In this document: positions 1-8,930 of the stretch, one piece after another
How the letters are laid out: every line of letters begins with the position of its first letter
Position numbering within the stretch: position 1 is the first letter of the stretch
NCBI GenBank assembly: GCA_905214735.1
Contig: CAJMNI010000034.1
Coordinates: 1 to 29,123, forward strand
Direction: 5' to 3'
Length of the DNA: 29,123 nt
Source of the DNA: an uncultured bacterium
GTDB taxonomy: Bacteria; Bacteroidota; Bacteroidia; Bacteroidales; Muribaculaceae
Position numbers and translations under genes: made by a program
The notes under the pieces: model-generated
Databases searched by the model: none
Told to the model about the DNA's origin: nothing
What the model saw: only the letters and a program-made list of their open reading frames with translations

Positions 1-122
1 CCGAAAACCGAGGCTCAGGAAATTTAGTTACTTTTTCAAGGAAAACTCAGATTTTAGAAGCAAATGTGTCTGTTTCGCTGCCAAAAGCGTCCGAATGTAG
101 TATTAAATAGTGCTGCGTTAAT

Positions 123-156
123 AAAAAATGCGGTGGACCCGATAGGACTCCACCGC
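123..156 (-). terminator. Rho-independent terminator of the GH130 gene
   Basis: Read leftward, an 8-bp perfect stem (130-137 pairing with 149-156, loop of 11) is followed by a run of six T residues (A run at 123-128 on the + strand). It begins about 30 bases past the GH130 stop codon. Bases 1-122 to its left hold no gene or element that I can identify. Confidence 0.85.
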
Positions 157-184
157 GAGTAATGAGAATGGTATTATTTTGATT

Positions 185-2632
185 TTAGCGCACTGCCACC
201 TTTGCCACCTTGGCTGCGCCGTTGGAGATGACGCTAACGGCATAGAGGGAAGCGGGGAGTTTGATAGTGGCGGTGCCGTCGACATGTTTGCGGGCGCAGA
301 TGGTGCCGTCGATGTCGTAAACACAGACAGTGGCGTCGGCGGCCTTGACCTCCACGCCGCCGGCGATGGCGCGGATCTGAGCGGCTGCGGCGTCGCTTTC
401 CGAACTAATCTCACCGATCCCCGATCGGGAGATCGAGCCATATACGTTGAAAGCGGGGACGCGGCAGGTGAAGGTGTTCTTGTTCCTGGTCTTGCCGTCG
501 GCCTCGAAGAAGGGAATCTCGATCTTGAGATAGCGGGCCGAGAGAGCGGATCCCGCACGGGTCTTGTCGCCGAAGGTATAAGACTTGGTGTCGATGTTTC
601 CGCCTTCGGTTTCCGAGGCAACGACACTCCAGCAAGTGTTGGTGTCGCCCAGCGGAGTGATCTTGCTCAGGTCGGGGCGTGTGGAGGAGGCCAGGATAGT
701 CATCTCCTCGATGTTGGGGTTGTTTTCGCCGCCACCCTTGCAGTCAACGAGCTCGATCTTCTCGATGTCATAGATGTTCTCGAGGTCGATCACGGCAAAT
801 TTCACGGGATCCTGCTCCGAGGCCTGGAAGAAACACCATTTGTGGCTGCTGAGGTTGTAGCCGTCGAGGAGCTGGAGGGCTGTCTCGCGTTCGTTGGCGT
901 GGTCGTAGCTTTTCAGCACGGTCTTGCCCACGCTGATGAGGTTGTTTTCGCGCTCGATCGGACGCGAGTATTCGCCGTAGATGTCGCAGCCGTAGATGCG
1001 GACGGCGTTGTCGGCCTTGGTGAAGGTGGCGCGGAGATAGCGCACCTCTACCGGATCAAACGACTCATCCTTATAAATGCGGTCGCCGTCGTTCTCCTTG
1101 TGGAGGATTTCCTTCCACTCCTTACCATCGAGGCTATATTCCAGTTTCCAGTCGGGAGTGTTCTTCGAGCCGGGTTCATGGTTTCTCGCATCCTCAAACC
1201 AGAAGCGGTTGATCTTGTAATAGTCGGTGAATTCCCAGATCACCCAGGGGTGTTCCGTCTGGTTGTCACACCATTTCTTACCCGGCATCCAGTGCCGGGT
1301 GTTCAGAAAAAACTCGTGTTCTTCGTTTTTTGTGTGGCCGCTGCAGGAATGGATGAAGCAACGGAGTTTGCCCCATCCGAACTTAGGGAAAGCGTTGATC
1401 ACTCCTTCCGGTATGTTCTCGGCAACCGGGCCGAGGGGATCGCCTTCAGTCACCTCATTGGGATCGTAGACAGCCACTCCGACCTTGGAGTCGGCGCAAC
1501 CGTAATAGAGATACCATTTCCCCTTGAAATAGGAGAGGCCCTCGACGAAGACTGTTCCGTCGGTATATTGTCCGGTCTTCTCGTAGGAAGCCATCGGGCG
1601 GAAGAAGGGACGGTCGAGACGGGCAATCGGCTGAAGAGGATCTTCGAGGCTGAAGAGCACCTGGCCTGCGGCGTAGGTTCCGCCGGGGAGCGACGTGTCG
1701 CCCTTCATGTCGGAGCGGTTCTTTCCGTTATAAACCAGCACTATACCCTTGTCGGTAACGACTGCCGGAGGACCGCATTCCGTCAGGTTGCTGTCGAAGT
1801 AGAAGTCGCGCGGCTTGATGAGTTTCTTGAGGTCGTTGTTTTCTCCTTCAACGATGGGAGTCCAGTTCACCAGATCGTCGGAGACGGCTGCATAGACTGC
1901 ATCCTCGCCCCAGTACATCAGATATTTCTCCTCGCCGTTGATTTTGACCTTGGCGGCATACTGGTTGCCATCTTCGTCGACTTTAGTCACAATGGAGCCC
2001 GACTTGCAGAAGAGGTTTTTGAATTTTCCGCCATAGGGGGTGAGGAAGGCGATGCCGCGTTTCTCCCAGGTCATGAGGTCGTCGGAAGTGGCGATTGCCA
2101 GGCGGGCGGTGTTGCGGTTCCACGCCGTGTAGGTCATCACGTAAAAGACGGAGCCGTCGGCTTTCTTCGCAGCCACCACGCGGGGATCCTCGCATCCGCC
2201 GGCGCTGTGCTCGGCGTTCTGCTCATAGGTCAGCGAGAATTCGGAGCGGTCGGGATAGAACACCGGAGTGGTCTTGCGCTCTGTTTGGGTGATGCCGTCT
2301 TCTGTGATGAACATTCCGATGCGCGAGGTGCGGGCGCCCAGACCGGCGTTGGCATTGTCCTCGGCGCGGTAGAGCACATAGATCTTGCCGTCTTTCACTA
2401 CAGAAGCGGGGTTGAACGTGTCGGCCGCTTCCCAGGTGACGTCGCTGTCTGACATCGGGCAGTGGAAGATGTTGTTGGTCGGTTCGATGAGGGCCTTCTC
2501 GGTCTGCGGACGCACGAATCCGCCCAGAGCCCAGTCGGGAAGCGGATTGGGCTCGGTCTGCGCCTGAACCGCCCCGGTGCCCGCCGCTAAGGCGAGCCCT
2601 GCGGCAAACGCCGCTTGGACAAATCTGTTCAT
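185..2632 (-). CDS. Secreted GH130 family beta-mannoside hydrolase/phosphorylase with two discoidin-like domains
   Basis: Residues 1-24 form a signal peptide ending in AQA. Residues about 35-400 look like the five-bladed GH130 catalytic fold: the segment FNPASVVKDGKIYVLYRAED (73-92) and the family motif GCEDPRV (146-152), whose Asp149 is the likely catalytic acid. Two tandem F5/8 type C (discoidin)-like carbohydrate-binding domains follow, at about 440-575 and 575-740, then a roughly 65-residue tail resembling a T9SS type-A sorting domain that ends in Arg. Known GH130 phosphorylases are mostly cytoplasmic, while exported Bacteroides members hydrolyse beta-1,2-mannosides of yeast mannan. Export plus binding domains therefore favours a hydrolase, but the linkage is inferred. 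It is divergent from the GH18/C10/GH64 operon. The start is the only Met that gives an intact signal peptide. Confidence 0.85.
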   Translation of the reverse strand: MNRFVQAAFAAGLALAAGTGAVQAQTEPNPLPDWALGGFVRPQTEKALIEPTNNIFHCPMSDSDVTWEAADTFNPASVVKDGKIYVLYRAEDNANAGLGARTSRIGMFITEDGITQTERKTTPVFYPDRSEFSLTYEQNAEHSAGGCEDPRVVAAKKADGSVFYVMTYTAWNRNTARLAIATSDDLMTWEKRGIAFLTPYGGKFKNLFCKSGSIVTKVDEDGNQYAAKVKINGEEKYLMYWGEDAVYAAVSDDLVNWTPIVEGENNDLKKLIKPRDFYFDSNLTECGPPAVVTDKGIVLVYNGKNRSDMKGDTSLPGGTYAAGQVLFSLEDPLQPIARLDRPFFRPMASYEKTGQYTDGTVFVEGLSYFKGKWYLYYGCADSKVGVAVYDPNEVTEGDPLGPVAENIPEGVINAFPKFGWGKLRCFIHSCSGHTKNEEHEFFLNTRHWMPGKKWCDNQTEHPWVIWEFTDYYKINRFWFEDARNHEPGSKNTPDWKLEYSLDGKEWKEILHKENDGDRIYKDESFDPVEVRYLRATFTKADNAVRIYGCDIYGEYSRPIERENNLISVGKTVLKSYDHANERETALQLLDGYNLSSHKWCFFQASEQDPVKFAVIDLENIYDIEKIELVDCKGGGENNPNIEEMTILASSTRPDLSKITPLGDTNTCWSVVASETEGGNIDTKSYTFGDKTRAGSALSARYLKIEIPFFEADGKTRNKNTFTCRVPAFNVYGSISRSGIGEISSESDAAAAQIRAIAGGVEVKAADATVCVYDIDGTICARKHVDGTATIKLPASLYAVSVISNGAAKVAKVAVR

Positions 2633-2805
2633 GTAGGTTTAATTAAGAGTTTTAGATTGAGGTTTGGTATAGATTTTCTCTGTTTGCAAATATCATTAAA
2701 AAGGAGAGGCGTTTTGTGTCGGATTCTGCCAAATGTGTTTCTCCCGGCGGCCTGCAGCGGTGTGGACTTATTTTGGGGCATTGCAAACTCACATCTCTTA
2801 TTAAG

Positions 2806-2826
2806 AAGCTAAATTGCGCATAGCTT
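2806..2826. promoter_or_regulatory. Inverted repeat in the divergent intergenic region
   Basis: AAGCTA (2806-2811) and TAGCTT (2821-2826) form a perfect 6-bp inverted repeat with a 9-base spacer, centred about 57 bases before the GH18 start codon. It could be an operator or a short mRNA-leader hairpin. The rest of the 240-base gap (2633-2872) has only near-consensus -7 boxes: TTATTTTG at 2768-2775 for the right-hand operon and GATATTTG (complement of 2687-2694) for GH130. Neither has a clear -33 box. Confidence 0.4.
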
Positions 2827-2872
2827 AACCTTACACACATTACTTACCCTTATACATACATATTTTCGAGTC

Positions 2873-5404
2873 ATGAAAACGTTACTGAAACACTCACTGC
2901 TGGGAATAGCCCTGCTCGGTTTAGGCAGCGGCGACATCATAGCCCAGTCAACCGGAGTCTATTGCGGCGGCCATATCCGGCGCGAGCGCGAGCATACCTA
3001 CAAAGACCTCCGCAACTCCGGTTTCCAGTATGCAATCCTTTTCAACATCAACGTCATGAGCGACGGAACCCTGCAGACCGACAACCAGATCGTCTGCAAA
3101 GACGGCCGTTATGTCTACGGAGAGACCAATCCCCACTATGTCGATGATGTCAGGACGCTGAAGACGGCCCCCACGTCGATCAGCCGTCTGGAAATCTGCA
3201 TCGGCGGCTGGGGCGACGATTCCTACGACCACATCAAGAGCCTCGTCGAAAAGCAGGGCACCGGCAGCAACTCCATCCTCTACCGCAACTTCAAGGCGCT
3301 GAAGGATGCCCTTCCCTTTATCGACGCCGTCAACAACGACGAGGAGCAATGTTATGACGTCAGCTCGGCGGTGAGTTTCCACCGGATGATGCACGACCTC
3401 GGCTACAAGACCACACTCGCTCCTTATATGAACAAAGGGTTCTGGAGCGATCTGGCCAATCAGCTCGGTTCCGGAATCTGCGACCGGGTGATGGTGCAGT
3501 GCTACGACGGCGGCGCCGGCAACAACCCTTCCGACTGGCATATCCTCGGCAACGTCCCCCTTCACGCCGGCCGTTTCCATTACCAGAACGACAAGATCAG
3601 CGCGAGCGACTGCGGCAATGCCATGCAGTCGTGGAAAGATAACAACGGCGTGGCCGGCGGTTTCATCTGGGTCTACAACGACAACAGCTGGCCGCTCAAC
3701 GAATATGCCACCCGGATGAACCGTGTCTTCGGCGTCAAGACCGCATCCAAAACGAAGACCACTCTTTACGCCGATTCCAACTACGGAGGTTTCTCCGCCT
3801 CCCTCCCCGAGGGAGAATTCACCCAGGGAGAGCTCTCCCTATACGGTTTCCAGGGGGGCGACCTCTCTTCGCTCAAGGTTACGCCGGGCTTCAAGGTGAC
3901 GCTCTATTCCAACGCCGACCTTACGGGAGATTCCAAAAGCTACACCTCGGATTGCGACTTCGTCGGGGCAGACTGGAACGACAAGGCGCGGTCGGTGCGC
4001 ATCGAGGCCTGCGGAAAGTCGGGCCTCGCCGGAAACTGGAAGATCCGCAACCGCAACTCCGGCAAATATCTCGACACCGACAACAACTCCACCGACAACA
4101 ACGCCGCCATCATCCAATATGACGACGAGCCCGAAGACAAATCGCAGACCTGGAAACTCATCGAGATCGGCAACGGCGTCTACCGCATAGCCTGCTATAA
4201 CAACCCCGGCCGCGGCTTCGACGTCAACGACGCCTCCACGGACTGGGGCGCCCAGGTGAAGGTCTACGACTATGTCGGCGCTCCCCAGCAGCAGTTCATC
4301 CTCTTCGACAAAGGCGACGGCTATTACCAGATAGTCGACCGCAACAGCGGCAACGTGGTCGAGATGCCCCAGTCGACGACCGCCAACGGCGAATGGGTCA
4401 AGACCTGGGGCAACAACGGCACCAACGCCCAGCAGTGGAAGCTCGAAGACAACCACTGCGCCATCCCCGCCACGGCCACTTTCTATGTCGACGACAAATA
4501 CAGAGGCCACGCCGTCTCCCTCGCCGAAGGGGAATACAACCTCGAGCGGCTCAACTTCTTCAACATCAAAAACGACGACATCTCTTCGCTGAAAGTCAAC
4601 AACGGGTTCAAGGTGACCCTTTATGACGACGACAACTTCTCGGGAGCATCCAAAGAATACACCTCTTCGGCCGACTTCGTGGGCGACGACTTCAACGACA
4701 AGACCTCCTCGCTCAAGATCGTGGCTTCCGGCAAGAGCGGCCTCGACGGGGAATGGAAGATCCGCAACCGCAACAGCGGGATGTATCTCGACGTGGCCGA
4801 CAACAAGACCGACAACATGACCCCGATCATGCAATATAACGACGAGGGTTCGGATCCGTCGCAGTCTTGGATTCTGACCGATCTCGGCAACGGAGTCTAC
4901 AAAATCTGCGCAAGCTCCTGCCCGAGCCGAGGCTTCGAAGTGCTCGACGCAAGCACCGACAACAAGACCCAGGTGCGCCTCTACGACTACAACGGTGGCC
5001 GCCACCAGCAGTTTGTCATCACCGATGCTCCCGACGGCTATTACCACATCACCGACCGCAACAGCGGCAAGGCAGTGGAGATTCCCGAATCGTCGACGAC
5101 TCCCGGCGAATGGCTGAAGATCTACGACCACAACGGCACCGAGACCCAGCAATGGCAGTTCGCGCGCGCCACAGGCGTCGAAAACCCCGAAGCCGATTCC
5201 GAAGCGTCACTTGCCGTAGAAAACCGGCTCATGACCGTGGCCGGCGGCGAAGGCCTCACTCTCCGCATCCATTCCCTCACCGGAATCGAAATGCTTTCGG
5301 CCGATATCGCCTCGGGCTTCGAAACGATCGATCTCTCCGCGCAGCAGCCCGGCGTTTACATCGCTTCGGCAGGATCTTCAAGAATGAAAATTTACATCAG
5401 ATAA
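2873..5404 (+). CDS. Secreted GH18-like glycosidase with crystallin-ricin-crystallin-ricin scaffold and sorting tail
   Basis: Residues 1-25 are a signal peptide. Residues about 27-285 carry GH18 hallmarks in order: CIGGWG (109-114, the SxGG strand), the catalytic loop D151-x-x-N154-x-D156-x-E158 (family pattern DxxDxDxE, with the middle Asp replaced by Asn), MVQCYD (207-212) and a final GGFIWVYND strand (262-270). GH18 enzymes cleave beta-1,4-GlcNAc bonds in chitin or in N-glycan cores; the substrate here is inferred. Four accessory domains follow: beta/gamma-crystallin (about 296-380), ricin-type beta-trefoil (388-526), crystallin (535-620), ricin (628-770). A T9SS-like tail ends at Arg843. 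It is the first gene of a three-gene operon, 18 bases before the protease gene. The scaffold is duplicated in that neighbour. Confidence 0.8.
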   Translation: MKTLLKHSLLGIALLGLGSGDIIAQSTGVYCGGHIRREREHTYKDLRNSGFQYAILFNINVMSDGTLQTDNQIVCKDGRYVYGETNPHYVDDVRTLKTAPTSISRLEICIGGWGDDSYDHIKSLVEKQGTGSNSILYRNFKALKDALPFIDAVNNDEEQCYDVSSAVSFHRMMHDLGYKTTLAPYMNKGFWSDLANQLGSGICDRVMVQCYDGGAGNNPSDWHILGNVPLHAGRFHYQNDKISASDCGNAMQSWKDNNGVAGGFIWVYNDNSWPLNEYATRMNRVFGVKTASKTKTTLYADSNYGGFSASLPEGEFTQGELSLYGFQGGDLSSLKVTPGFKVTLYSNADLTGDSKSYTSDCDFVGADWNDKARSVRIEACGKSGLAGNWKIRNRNSGKYLDTDNNSTDNNAAIIQYDDEPEDKSQTWKLIEIGNGVYRIACYNNPGRGFDVNDASTDWGAQVKVYDYVGAPQQQFILFDKGDGYYQIVDRNSGNVVEMPQSTTANGEWVKTWGNNGTNAQQWKLEDNHCAIPATATFYVDDKYRGHAVSLAEGEYNLERLNFFNIKNDDISSLKVNNGFKVTLYDDDNFSGASKEYTSSADFVGDDFNDKTSSLKIVASGKSGLDGEWKIRNRNSGMYLDVADNKTDNMTPIMQYNDEGSDPSQSWILTDLGNGVYKICASSCPSRGFEVLDASTDNKTQVRLYDYNGGRHQQFVITDAPDGYYHITDRNSGKAVEIPESSTTPGEWLKIYDHNGTETQQWQFARATGVENPEADSEASLAVENRLMTVAGGEGLTLRIHSLTGIEMLSADIASGFETIDLSAQQPGVYIASAGSSRMKIYIR
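3767..5161 (+). repeat. Scaffold duplication, copy 1 (in the GH18 gene)
   Basis: This block encodes crystallin-ricin-crystallin-ricin and aligns with 7292-8686 at a constant offset of 3525 bases, with no indel apparent at the positions I aligned. Similarity is uneven. The first ricin domains (from 4037 and 7562) are similar but visibly diverged, and the second crystallin domains are much more diverged. From 4738 onward the DNA becomes almost identical: 4738-5102 is identical base for base, and I count 5 differences over 4738-5161. Confidence 0.9.
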
Positions 5405-5422
5405 TTTGCATCAGAATAGACT

Positions 5423-8400
5423 ATGAACCAACGATTACAACTCAAGATTTCGGCGGTGTTGATGATGGTCGGCGCCATTGCCTCGGCAGCGCCCCTCACG
5501 CGGACGCAGGCCGTGGAAGAGGCCATGCGGTTCGCATCGCAAAACGGCCTGGAGGTGAACCGCGAGCCGTCGCGCGTGATCGCGCGCAACGGAGCAGCCG
5601 CCGGCCAATCCTCTCCTTATTATATAGTCAACACCAAAAACTCCCGGGGCTTCATCATCGTCTCGGGCGACGACCGCGCGGTGCCGATCCTCGGCTACAC
5701 CGACTCGGGCAGCTACGATCCCGACAACATCCCCTCCAACATGAAGGCCTGGCTCGACTTCTACGCCGAGGAGATGGCGGCCCTCGCCAAATCGGAAACT
5801 ACGGGCGCTTCAGCCAAGAGAAACGCCCCCGCACGCCGGAGCATCGCCTACAGCAACATCTCGCCGCTCCTGAAATGCGAATGGAACCAGGGTGCGCCAT
5901 ATTCCAACATGTGCCCCGTGATCGACAACAAGACTTGCCCTACGGGTTGCGTCGCCACAGCCATCGCCCAGGTGATGTATTACCACAGGTGGCCCCAGGG
6001 GGCGACAACCTCAATTCCCGCAAACCAATTCGAATATAACGGCACGACATGGGTGCAGCCCGAACTCGGATCAACCACGTTCGACTGGAACAACATGCTC
6101 GACAAATACGGCAACTACAACAGCACCCAGGGGAACGCCGTGGCCAAACTGATGCTATATGTGGGGCAGGCAATCAAGTCGGGTTATACTCCCGAAGGAA
6201 CGGGCTCAGGCTTTGCAAGCGCCTATCCGGCCCTCCTCCAATATTTCAACTACGACACGGGGCTGAAGCGTCTGCAGCGCAGCGACTATAAGATCGACGC
6301 CTGGGAGAGCATCGTCTACAACGAGCTCAAAAACAACCGCCCCGTGCCCTACGGAGGTTCAGCCTCGGGCGGCGGCCACGCTTTCGTCTGCGACGGCTAC
6401 CAGCGCTCCGACAACGAGAACTATTTCCACATCAACTGGGGATGGGGCGGATGGTGTAACGGTTATTTCCGACTCTCCGTGCTCAACCCCGACGACAACA
6501 CCGGCATCGGAGCCGCCACTTCCCACGACGGCTATGCCATGGGCCAGGACATCCTTATCGGCATGCAGCCTCCGACAGGTTCGGGGGAGAGCGGAATGGA
6601 AATCAAGCTCAACTTCACCGAACTCCGCAACGAAGGGAGCAAGATCGTGTTCGACATGTGGAACTCGCTGACCGGCGGCACATACTCCTTTGATTATGGC
6701 GTGGGAACAGTCGACGACAACGGCAACGTCACCTCGATAATCGAGCAGCGTTCGGTCGACGACCTCGGTTCATATTTCGGTTATACCGGCATTTCGTTCG
6801 ACCTCTCCGGCAAACTCGGCGCCGGAACTTACCGGGTGACGCCGGTGAGCCGCGAGAAGAACGGCTCCAAATGGTATCCGAGCAGCATGGTCCGCTATTT
6901 CGAGGTGAAAGTCGACAACAACGGCAGCATCTCCATGACCCAGCATCCCATCTTCAAGGTGGCCTCCGCGTCGCTCTCCTTCCCCGGAAGCCACAAGGCC
7001 AACGAGACCCAGAACGTGCAGCTGACCGTCAACAACGGCGGCGACGAGATCTTCACGGAGGTCTTCCTCTTCGCCAGCACATCTTCCAGTAAGGGTGAGA
7101 AACTCAACAACACCCAGCTCGTGGTGCCCGAGAACGGTTCGGCGACCATCACCCTCTATTTCAAACCGACGCAAAACGGCCTCTACAACGTCTGGGTATG
7201 CAAGGATCGCGACGGCGGCAACGAAATCGCCAGCGGAACCGTCAATATCGGCGACGTGACGCTGACGGCCGATTTCTCCGTGGCCAAGTTCCATTCCGAC
7301 TCCAATTTCGGCGGCAAGAGTGTCGGCCTCGGCGAGGGGACATATACGCTCACCACTCTCAAAAGCTACGGAATCTCCAACGACGACATCTCCTCGATCT
7401 CAGTCACTCCGGGCTATAAGGTGATCGCCTATAAAGACGACAACTTCAAAGGGGGAGTGAGGGAGCTGACCGAAGACTGCGTCAACCTCGGCGAAGACTG
7501 GAACGACAAGATCTCCTCGCTCAAGATCGTGACCAACGGCAAGGGCGGAATCGCCGGCAGCTGGAAGATCCGCAACCGAAACTCCGGCAAATATCTCGAC
7601 ACCGACAACAACCGCACCGACAACAACACGGCCATCATACAATATGACGAAGAGCGCGACGATCCCTCGCAGCTCTGGAAATTCATCGAGGTGGAGAGCG
7701 GAGTCTACCGCATCGCCTGCTTCAACAACCCCGACCGCGGCTTCGACGTGAACGACGCCTCCAGAGACTGGGGCACCCAGGTGAAGGTCTACGATTATGT
7801 CGGCGCTCCCCAGCAGCAGTTCATCCTCTTCGACAAGGGCGACGGATATTACCAGTTCGTAGACCGCAACAGCGGCAACGTGGTGGAAATGCCCCAGTCG
7901 TCGACCGCCAACGGCGAATGGGTCAAGACCTACGACAACAACGGCACCGAAACCCAGCAATGGAGCATTGAAGCCAACAGATGTCCCGGTTCGGCAGTCG
8001 GTACGGTCTACGTCGACATAGACTTCGGCGGAAAATCCGCGGACCTTTCTGAAGGAGACTACGACGCGGCCCGACTCTCGCGCTATAACTTCGCCGAGAA
8101 GGAATTGACCTCTCTCAAACTGCATCCCGGCTTCCGGATGACCCTCTACGACGGCGACAATTTCACCGGCAACAGCAAATCCTACACGGCCGACGCCTCA
8201 TTCGTGGGCGGCGACTGGAACGACAAGACCCGTTCGCTCAAGATCGAGGCTTTCGGAAAATCCGGCCTCGACGGGGAATGGAAGATCCGCAACCGCAACA
8301 GCGGGATGTATCTCGACGTGGCCGACAACAAGACCGACAACATGACCCCGATCATGCAATATAACGACGAGGGTTCGGATCCGTCGCAGTCTTGGATTCT

Positions 8401-8917
8401 GACCGATCTCGGCAACGGAGTCTACAAAATCTGCGCAAGCTCCTGCCCGAGCCGAGGCTTCGAAGTGCTCGACGCAAGCACCGACAACAAGACCCAGGTG
8501 CGCCTCTACGACTACAACGGTGGCCGCCACCAGCAGTTTGTCATCACCGATGCTCCCGACGGCTATTACCACATCACCGACCGCAACAGCGGCAAGGCAG
8601 TGGAGATTCCCGAATCGTCGACGACTCTCGGCGAATGGCTGAAGATCTATGACCACAACGGCACCCCCACCCAGCAATGGCAGTTCTCGCTCCCGACCGG
8701 CGTGGAAGAGACGGAATTCAGCGAAAGCGTGATCCTGAGCGACGGCACCCTGCGCATCGACGGAGCCGCCGGCAAGAGCGTGGGCGTCTATGGCATCGAC
8801 GGCAGCGTCATCTTCTCCGGCACGGTCTCGGCCGACTCCGAGTCGATTCCGATTTCGCTCGCAAAAGGAATCTATGTGGTGAGAATCGGTGGCCGCAGTG
8901 TTAAAATCAGATATTAA
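5423..8917 (+). CDS. Secreted C10 family (streptopain-like) cysteine protease with crystallin/ricin scaffold
   Basis: A signal peptide (1-22) and a propeptide (about 23-140, containing the typical SGDDRAVPILGYTDSG segment, 81-96) precede a C10 peptidase domain (about 145-380). The catalytic cysteine is Cys176 in TGCVATAIAQ and the catalytic histidine is His319 in GGGHAFVCDGY, followed by the family motif NWGWGG (338-343). An Ig-like/beta-sandwich stretch (about 390-612) comes next, then crystallin (about 620-705), ricin (713-852), crystallin (860-945), ricin (953-1095) and a sorting tail ending in RY. It is expected to act outside the cell after self-activation and to cleave protein substrates such as host proteins or wall mannoproteins; the target is unknown. 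It lies 18 bases after the GH18 gene and 13 before the GH64 gene. Confidence 0.9.
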   Translation: MNQRLQLKISAVLMMVGAIASAAPLTRTQAVEEAMRFASQNGLEVNREPSRVIARNGAAAGQSSPYYIVNTKNSRGFIIVSGDDRAVPILGYTDSGSYDPDNIPSNMKAWLDFYAEEMAALAKSETTGASAKRNAPARRSIAYSNISPLLKCEWNQGAPYSNMCPVIDNKTCPTGCVATAIAQVMYYHRWPQGATTSIPANQFEYNGTTWVQPELGSTTFDWNNMLDKYGNYNSTQGNAVAKLMLYVGQAIKSGYTPEGTGSGFASAYPALLQYFNYDTGLKRLQRSDYKIDAWESIVYNELKNNRPVPYGGSASGGGHAFVCDGYQRSDNENYFHINWGWGGWCNGYFRLSVLNPDDNTGIGAATSHDGYAMGQDILIGMQPPTGSGESGMEIKLNFTELRNEGSKIVFDMWNSLTGGTYSFDYGVGTVDDNGNVTSIIEQRSVDDLGSYFGYTGISFDLSGKLGAGTYRVTPVSREKNGSKWYPSSMVRYFEVKVDNNGSISMTQHPIFKVASASLSFPGSHKANETQNVQLTVNNGGDEIFTEVFLFASTSSSKGEKLNNTQLVVPENGSATITLYFKPTQNGLYNVWVCKDRDGGNEIASGTVNIGDVTLTADFSVAKFHSDSNFGGKSVGLGEGTYTLTTLKSYGISNDDISSISVTPGYKVIAYKDDNFKGGVRELTEDCVNLGEDWNDKISSLKIVTNGKGGIAGSWKIRNRNSGKYLDTDNNRTDNNTAIIQYDEERDDPSQLWKFIEVESGVYRIACFNNPDRGFDVNDASRDWGTQVKVYDYVGAPQQQFILFDKGDGYYQFVDRNSGNVVEMPQSSTANGEWVKTYDNNGTETQQWSIEANRCPGSAVGTVYVDIDFGGKSADLSEGDYDAARLSRYNFAEKELTSLKLHPGFRMTLYDGDNFTGNSKSYTADASFVGGDWNDKTRSLKIEAFGKSGLDGEWKIRNRNSGMYLDVADNKTDNMTPIMQYNDEGSDPSQSWILTDLGNGVYKICASSCPSRGFEVLDASTDNKTQVRLYDYNGGRHQQFVITDAPDGYYHITDRNSGKAVEIPESSTTLGEWLKIYDHNGTPTQQWQFSLPTGVEETEFSESVILSDGTLRIDGAAGKSVGVYGIDGSVIFSGTVSADSESIPISLAKGIYVVRIGGRSVKIRY
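7292..8686 (+). repeat. Scaffold duplication, copy 2 (in the C10 protease gene)
   Basis: This is the partner of 3767-5161 and sits in the same reading frame (offset 3525 = 1175 codons). The last lectin domain (8263-8686) is nearly identical to 4738-5161. The five mismatches cluster at its end, giving Pro to Leu at 8628 and Glu to Pro near 8665, plus one silent change. Confidence 0.9.
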
Positions 8918-8930
8918 GACCTTATAAACA

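Noticed and set aside
179..2452. Very long open frame on the + strand opposite the GH130 gene
   Set aside because: Its translation is low-complexity, rich in Val, Gly, Ala and Asp, and matches no family. It is the typical mirror of a GC-rich coding strand, while the opposite strand encodes a clear GH130 protein.
3839..5152. Long antisense open frame under the scaffold region
   Set aside because: Its length reflects the repetitive GC-rich scaffold codons. A similar frame appears opposite the duplicate in the protease gene, as expected for a shadow.
4867..6039. Long open frame bridging the GH18 and C10 genes
   Set aside because: It is Arg-rich, crosses a gene boundary in another frame and has no recognisable domain; it is a shadow frame.
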